A program made the position numbers and the translations under genes. From the NCBI RefSeq assembly GCF_000384215.1, contig NZ_KB913032.1, forward strand, positions 3,117,665 to 3,181,664: 64,000 bases of DNA. The letters run 5' to 3'. The stretch is from Amycolatopsis alba DSM 44262. Its GTDB lineage: Bacteria > Actinomycetota > Actinomycetes > Mycobacteriales > Pseudonocardiaceae. Shown here one piece after another: positions 59,494-64,000 of the stretch. Numbering within the stretch: position 1 is the stretch's first letter; each line of letters begins with the position of its first letter. Below the pieces are notes generated by a model. The model was not told the origin of the DNA and ran no database searches. It saw only the letters and a list, made by a program, of their open reading frames with translations.

Positions 59494-61299
59494 GTGACGA
59501 CCCGAACCGCGCACGCCCGTCATCGGAGGATCCATGCGCTCGCCCTGCCCCTCGCGGGTCTGCTCACCCTCGCCGTCGCGGGCGTCCCGGCGACCGCGCA
59601 GCCGGTGACAGCGGACGCGGAGGCGCAGCGGGCGCTGCGCGGGCTCACCCTGGAACAGAAGGTCGGCCAGCTGTTCGTCACGTGGGTGAACGGGAAGTCC
59701 GCCGACGAGGTCAACGCCAAGAACAAGGCCGACTTCGGAGTGGACACTCCCGCGCAGGTGATCGAGAAGTACCACTTGGGCGGCGTCATCTACTTCAACA
59801 ACGACAGCCGCGACAACTTCGACGACCCGGTGCAGGTCGCCAAGCTGTCGAACGGGCTCCAGCGGGCCGCGATCCGCAGCGGCGCCCACATCCCGTTGCA
59901 GATCGCGACCGATCAGGAAGGCGGCACGGTCACCCGCATGGGTGCCCCCGCCACCGAACTGCCGAACGCGATGGCGATCTCGGCGGGCCGCGACACCAAG
60001 GCCGCCCAGGAGGCCGCGCGGATCCTCGGGCACGAACTGCGCGCCGTCGGCATCAATCAGGACTTCGCCCCCGACGCCGACGTGAACTCGAACCCGGCGA
60101 ACCCGGTGATCGGCGTCCGTTCCTTCTCCGGCCGCCCGGATCTGGCGAGCCAGTTCGTCGGGGCACAGGTCAAGGGCTTCCAAAACTCCGGACGGCGCTC
60201 CGAAACGGTGTCCGCCGCCGCGAAGCACTTCCCCGGCCACGGCGACGCGGCCACGGACAGTCACCTCGAACTGCCCCGGATCGACCGGAGCGAAGCCAGC
60301 TGGCGCGAGACCGACGTCCCGCCGTTCAAGGCCGCCATCAGCGCGGGCATCGACTCGATCATGAGCGCGCACATCCAGTTCCCCAGCCTCGACCCGTCGG
60401 GCGAGCCCGCGACGCTGTCGAAGCCGATCCTCACCGGCAAGCTGCGCGAAGAACTGGGCTACCGCGGCGTCGCGATCACGGACTCGCTCGAGATGGACGC
60501 GGTGCGCGCGATGCACACCGACGCGGAGATCCCGGTACTCGCGCTCAAGGCCGGCATCGATCAGCTGCTCATGCCGGTGCATCTCGAAGTCGCGATCAAT
60601 TCGGTGCTCGAAGCGGTCCGCAAGGGTGAGCTGACCGAACGGCGGATCGACGAGAGTGTCCTGCGGGTGCTCAAGCTCAAGCTGAACCGGGGCATCCTGA
60701 CCTCGCCGTTCGTCGACCCGGCGAAGGTGATGTCGAAGGTCGGCACCCCGGCCAACCTCGCGACCGCGCAGGGCATCGCCGACCGGTCGGTCACCGCGAT
60801 CCGCAACGACGGCGGCGTCCTGCCGCTCGCACAGCAGCCCGCGAAGACCCTCGTGACCGGCTGGGGCGTCAGCACGACGACCGCGCTGGCCTCGAAACTC
60901 ACCGCGCACGGAACGCAGGCGACCGCGCTGCAGACCGGCCAGACCCCGACCGACGCGCAGATCGCGCAGGCCGTCGCGGCGGCGAAGAACGCCGACCTTG
61001 TCGTCGTGCTGACCAACAACGTCGGCACGTATCCGTTGCAGGGCAAGCTGTTGCAGGCGCTGGCCGACACCGGGAAGCCCGTGGTCGCGGTCGCCGCCCA
61101 GATCCCCTACGACGCCGGCTACGAGAACCCGATCAAGACGTGGCTCGCGACGTACGGCTACATCACGCCTTCGCTCGAAGCGCTGGCGAAGGTGATCCTC
61201 GGGAAGGTGAAGCCGCAGGGCAAGCTCCCGGTGGACATCCCCGCCGGCAAGGACGTGGGCACGGTGAAGTACCCGTTCGGCCACGGGCTGACCTGGTGA
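59494..61299 (+). CDS. nagZ: Secreted beta-N-acetylglucosaminidase (NagZ-like GH3)
   Basis: The 601-residue enzyme removes GlcNAc from muropeptides or chitin fragments. It has a signal peptide (about residues 1-37, ending ATAQ), the GH3 motif KHFPGHGDAATDSH with the His of the His-Asp dyad, the nucleophile Asp in AITDSLEMDAV, and FDAPD/DFAPDADVNSNPANPVIGVRSF. A C-terminal extension (about 420-600) matches the second domain of Bacillus NagZ. The start is GTG at 59494 with GGGAGG upstream. Its end overlaps namZ (GTGA). Part of a peptidoglycan-recycling operon. Confidence 0.92.
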   Translation: MTTRTAHARHRRIHALALPLAGLLTLAVAGVPATAQPVTADAEAQRALRGLTLEQKVGQLFVTWVNGKSADEVNAKNKADFGVDTPAQVIEKYHLGGVIYFNNDSRDNFDDPVQVAKLSNGLQRAAIRSGAHIPLQIATDQEGGTVTRMGAPATELPNAMAISAGRDTKAAQEAARILGHELRAVGINQDFAPDADVNSNPANPVIGVRSFSGRPDLASQFVGAQVKGFQNSGRRSETVSAAAKHFPGHGDAATDSHLELPRIDRSEASWRETDVPPFKAAISAGIDSIMSAHIQFPSLDPSGEPATLSKPILTGKLREELGYRGVAITDSLEMDAVRAMHTDAEIPVLALKAGIDQLLMPVHLEVAINSVLEAVRKGELTERRIDESVLRVLKLKLNRGILTSPFVDPAKVMSKVGTPANLATAQGIADRSVTAIRNDGGVLPLAQQPAKTLVTGWGVSTTTALASKLTAHGTQATALQTGQTPTDAQIAQAVAAAKNADLVVVLTNNVGTYPLQGKLLQALADTGKPVVAVAAQIPYDAGYENPIKTWLATYGYITPSLEALAKVILGKVKPQGKLPVDIPAGKDVGTVKYPFGHGLTW

Positions 61300-62564
61300 A
61301 CCTCAACCGCCGCCACTTCCTCGCCACCGGAGCACTCGCGGTCCCCGCGCTGACAGCGGGCTCCTCGGTCGCGACGGCCCAGCCGGAAAGCGAGAGCAAA
61401 GGTCCCCCGCGCACCCGCACCGGGGCGGACCTGCTCGCCGCCCGCGGCTGGGCGGCACTGGCCGGGCGCAAGCTCGGCGTGCTGTCGAATCCCACCGGGG
61501 TGCTGGTGAGCGGCGATCACATCGTCGACTCGATGGTCGCCGCCGGGGTCCGGCCGCTCGCCGCGTTCGGGCCGGAACATGGCTTCCGAGGCAGCGCGCA
61601 GGCGGGCGGCTCCGAAGGCGACTACACCGATCCGCGCACCGGCGTGCCGGTGTACGACGCGTACGGCGCCGACGCGACGAAGCTCGCCGGGATGTTCACG
61701 AAGGCGGGCGTCGACACCCTCGTCTTCGACATCGCCGACGTCGGTGCGCGGTTCTACACCTATATCTGGTCGCTCTACACGGCGATGGTCGCGGCGGCGA
61801 AGGTCGGCGCGGCGGTCGTCGTGCTGGACCGGCCGAATCCGCTGGGTGGCAAGGCCGCCGGTCCGATGCTGAACCCGGCGTACGCCTCGGGCGTCGGCCG
61901 GAAGCCGATCGTGCAGCAGCACGGCATGACCGTCGGCGAACTCGCGCGGTATTTCGCGGCCGAGTTCCTGCCCGCCGAAGGGGTCACGCCGGGCAAGCTC
62001 GAGATCGTCGAGGTGCGGGACTGGCGGCGTGATCAGCTCTTCGACCGCACCGGGCTGACCTGGGTCCCGCCGAGCCCGAACATGCCGACGCCGGACACCG
62101 CGCTCCTCTATCCCGGCACCGGGATGTTCGAGGGCACCGTGTTCTCCGAAGGCCGCGGCACCACCAGGCCGTTCGAGATCATCGGCGCACCGGGCCTCGA
62201 TTGGCGCTGGCGCGAGAAGCTCGGCGAGCTACGGCTTCCCGGTGTGAAGTTCCGTGAGGCGTACTTCGTGCCGACGTTCGGCAAGTTCGTCAACGAGCCT
62301 TGCGGCGGCGTGCAGGTGACGATCACGGACGCGCGGGCCTTCGACGCCATCCGCACCGCGGTCACCATGTTCGTCACCGCGAAACAGGTGCATCCGGACA
62401 AGTTCAAGTGGCGGCCCGACAACTTCCTCGACAAGCTCTCGGGCTCCGACAGGCTGCGCACGATGATCGACAAGGGCGCCGGGGTGGACGAGATCGTCGG
62501 GTCCTGGCAGGCCGAGCTGGCCGAGTTCGACCGGAAACGCCGTCGCCATCTTCTTTACCGCTGA
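61296..62564 (+). CDS. namZ: Exo-beta-N-acetylmuramidase (NamZ, DUF1343)
   Basis: NamZ cleaves terminal MurNAc from peptidoglycan fragments, providing the exo activity complementary to NagZ. The 422-residue protein has a Tat signal NRRHFLATGALAVPALT, and the DUF1343 landmarks LLSNPTGV-like VLSNPTGVLV, FGPEHGFRG (near residue 87), DVGARFYTYIWSLY and VLDRPNPLGG. GTG at 61296 overlaps the nagZ stop. It ends 12 bp before the serine hydrolase. In Bacillus subtilis the same three activities (nagZ, amiE, namZ) form the MurNAc recovery cluster. Confidence 0.9.
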   Translation: MNLNRRHFLATGALAVPALTAGSSVATAQPESESKGPPRTRTGADLLAARGWAALAGRKLGVLSNPTGVLVSGDHIVDSMVAAGVRPLAAFGPEHGFRGSAQAGGSEGDYTDPRTGVPVYDAYGADATKLAGMFTKAGVDTLVFDIADVGARFYTYIWSLYTAMVAAAKVGAAVVVLDRPNPLGGKAAGPMLNPAYASGVGRKPIVQQHGMTVGELARYFAAEFLPAEGVTPGKLEIVEVRDWRRDQLFDRTGLTWVPPSPNMPTPDTALLYPGTGMFEGTVFSEGRGTTRPFEIIGAPGLDWRWREKLGELRLPGVKFREAYFVPTFGKFVNEPCGGVQVTITDARAFDAIRTAVTMFVTAKQVHPDKFKWRPDNFLDKLSGSDRLRTMIDKGAGVDEIVGSWQAELAEFDRKRRRHLLYR

Positions 62565-62575
62565 AGGGAACGACC

Positions 62576-64000
62576 TTGCATGCTAGGAAGATCCTGATCG
62601 CGGCTGTTTCCGTCCTGGTCGCGGCGACCACGCTGTCGACGGCGGGAGCACAGGCGATTCCGGGTACCGGACAACAGGAAGACCGCGCGGCGGGCCGGTT
62701 CGACAGGCCGCGCGAAGGTTTCGCGCCCGCCTCCACCGTCCTGCGTGACGGCGCGCCCTCCGACGTCGGCCTCGACCCTGAGCCGATCAAAGCGGCCGAA
62801 CGGTTCGTCGAGAGCTGGACGAAGCCGGACGCCACCGGGCATCCGCACTTCTCCGGGGCGGTCGGCCTGCTCGCGCACGACGGTGTGGTCGTCGAGCGTC
62901 AGGCCGTCGGCGGCGCCGTCCGCTACGCCGACGCGAACGGTACGGAACTGCCGCCGGAGCAGCAGGTGCCGATGCGCGCGAACACCATCTTCGACATGGC
63001 CTCGATCTCGAAGCTGTTCACCTCCATCGCGGTGATGCAGCTGGCGGAGACGGGCAAGCTGGACATCTCGGCGCCGGTGGTGCGATACCTGCCGGAGTTC
63101 GGGGTGAACGGCAAGGAAGCCGTCACCGTCCAGCAGCTGCTCACCCACGTCTCGGGTTTCGCCGCGACACCGCTCCCGTCGCTGTGGGAGGGCTACCCGG
63201 ACATCCCGTCGCGCCGGAAGGCCGTCCTCGACAGCCCGCTGAAGAACCCGCCGGGCAGTACGTACCTCTACTCCGACATCAACCTGCTGACGCTCGGCTT
63301 CCTGGTCGAGAAGCTGGCCGGAGCACCGCTGGACAAGGTCGTCCAGGATCGCATCGCCGGTCCGCTCGGCCTGGTCGACACCGGGTACAACCCGCCGGTC
63401 TCGAAGCTCGCCAGGGTCGCGGCGACCGAGTACGCCGTGAAGCCACCGCGAGGGCTCGTACGCGGCGAAGTCCACGACGAGAACGCTTGGTCACTGGGCG
63501 GCGTCGCCGGGCACGCGGGCGTGTTCTCCACCGCCACCGACATGGCCGTGCTGGCGCAGACGATCCTCAACGGCGGCGCGTACCGCGGTCACCGGATCCT
63601 GCGCCAGGAGACCGTGCGGGCGATGCTCACGAACTACAACCAGAAGTTCCCCGACAACGCCCACGGGCTCGGTTTCGAGCTCGACCAGCCCTGGTACATG
63701 GGCGCGTTGTCGGCGCCCTCGACGGCCGGGCACACCGGGTTCACCGGGACCTCGCTGGTGATCGACCCGCTGTCGAGGTCGTTCGCGATCCTGCTCACCA
63801 ACCGCGTGCACCCGACGCGGAACTGGGGCTCGATCAACCTCGCCAGGGAGACGTGGGCGAGCTCGCTCGCGAAGGCGATGGCCGTCCGTCCGGTGCACGG
63901 CCGCGACGCGTGGTTCAGCGGTGTCGGGGACGTCTCCACGGCCACGCTCACGACGCCGCCGTTACAGAGCCGTGGTGGTCCGCTGAAGGTCTCCTTCGAC
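62576..64000 (+). CDS. AmiE-like serine hydrolase of the beta-lactamase family (partial)
   Basis: The frame runs from a TTG at 62576, with AAGGGA seven bases upstream, to the right edge without a stop, so the C-terminus is missing. A signal peptide (about 1-28, ending AQA) is followed by a class C beta-lactamase-type domain: nucleophile in MASISKLFTS (SxxK), YSDINLLTLG (YxN), and TAGHTGFTGTSL (HTG, replaces KTG). The link with nagZ and namZ suggests an N-acetylmuramyl-L-alanine amidase like AmiE of Bacillus, which removes stem peptides before NamZ acts. The alternative is a penicillin-binding D-Ala-D-Ala peptidase or esterase. At 475 residues here it is already as long as AmiE. Confidence 0.82.
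   Translation, partial: MHARKILIAAVSVLVAATTLSTAGAQAIPGTGQQEDRAAGRFDRPREGFAPASTVLRDGAPSDVGLDPEPIKAAERFVESWTKPDATGHPHFSGAVGLLAHDGVVVERQAVGGAVRYADANGTELPPEQQVPMRANTIFDMASISKLFTSIAVMQLAETGKLDISAPVVRYLPEFGVNGKEAVTVQQLLTHVSGFAATPLPSLWEGYPDIPSRRKAVLDSPLKNPPGSTYLYSDINLLTLGFLVEKLAGAPLDKVVQDRIAGPLGLVDTGYNPPVSKLARVAATEYAVKPPRGLVRGEVHDENAWSLGGVAGHAGVFSTATDMAVLAQTILNGGAYRGHRILRQETVRAMLTNYNQKFPDNAHGLGFELDQPWYMGALSAPSTAGHTGFTGTSLVIDPLSRSFAILLTNRVHPTRNWGSINLARETWASSLAKAMAVRPVHGRDAWFSGVGDVSTATLTTPPLQSRGGPLKVSFD

Overview
The window is very GC-rich, uses many GTG and TTG starts, packs genes into ATGA/GTGA-overlapping operons, and carries PE/PPE/EspG-type ESX genes, Flp (Tad) pilus genes, a 6C small RNA and actinobacterial intergenic hairpins. 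This points to an actinomycete of the Pseudonocardiaceae, most likely Amycolatopsis or a close relative. That is inferred from gene content and order, not from a database match. From memory, the gene order follows the Mycobacterium tuberculosis segment from about Rv3603c to Rv3661, and 33-59 kb also resembles the Streptomyces topA-tad region. No phage, transposon, integron or CRISPR array was seen.

0.0-10.5 kb (mostly minus): a partial DUF2520 Rossmann protein, a PrsW-type membrane protease, a DUF6779 membrane/coiled-coil protein, a DUF3180 membrane protein and the folate operon ftsH-folE-folP-folB-folK. A divergent MerR regulator with its own palindromic, probably leaderless promoter sits between folK and DUF3180. 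10.6-19.2 kb (minus): two EspG-like chaperones, a PPE-like and a PE-like protein, hpt, tilS, a zinc metallopeptidase and a dacB-type PBP4. 19.3-26.2 kb: ppa, glyA behind a ZTP riboswitch, a gamma-carbonic anhydrase, a secreted M14 carboxypeptidase, a TetR regulator, a Gre-like factor and a membrane-anchored PstS-like protein.

26.2-31.7 kb: a five-gene translationally coupled operon (alpha/beta hydrolase, SDR, ferritin-like protein, NADPH-domain fragment, Baeyer-Villiger monooxygenase) faces a divergent TetR regulator across a palindrome, resembling the mycobacterial mymA region. Then come tRNA-Thr(CGT) and a secreted anchored protein. 33.9-43.8 kb (minus): holB, an MFS-thymidylate kinase fusion whose kinase motifs are degenerate, a second EspG-like locus with membrane proteins, and topA. 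44.1-52.7 kb: a secreted trypsin-like protease, a small gene under a LexA-box promoter, two related lipoproteins, the proton pyrophosphatase hppA, an MrfA/SftH helicase and a prim-pol-like protein.

53.1-57.5 kb (minus): the Flp/Tad pilus operon ssd-cpaF-tadB-tadC-flp-tadE-tadG-like. 57.5-59.3 kb: a 6C small RNA, a HAD-IB phosphatase and a probable Ms1-type RNA (RNA polymerase-binding) ending in a classical terminator. 59.5-64.0 kb (plus): nagZ, namZ and a partial amiE-like serine hydrolase, a peptidoglycan-turnover (MurNAc recovery) operon.

The strongest non-coding observations are the ZTP riboswitch, the 6C and Ms1-like RNAs, two LexA-type boxes, two clusters of DnaA boxes, and a set of very long perfect intergenic palindromes, two of which are nested palindromes sharing one core.
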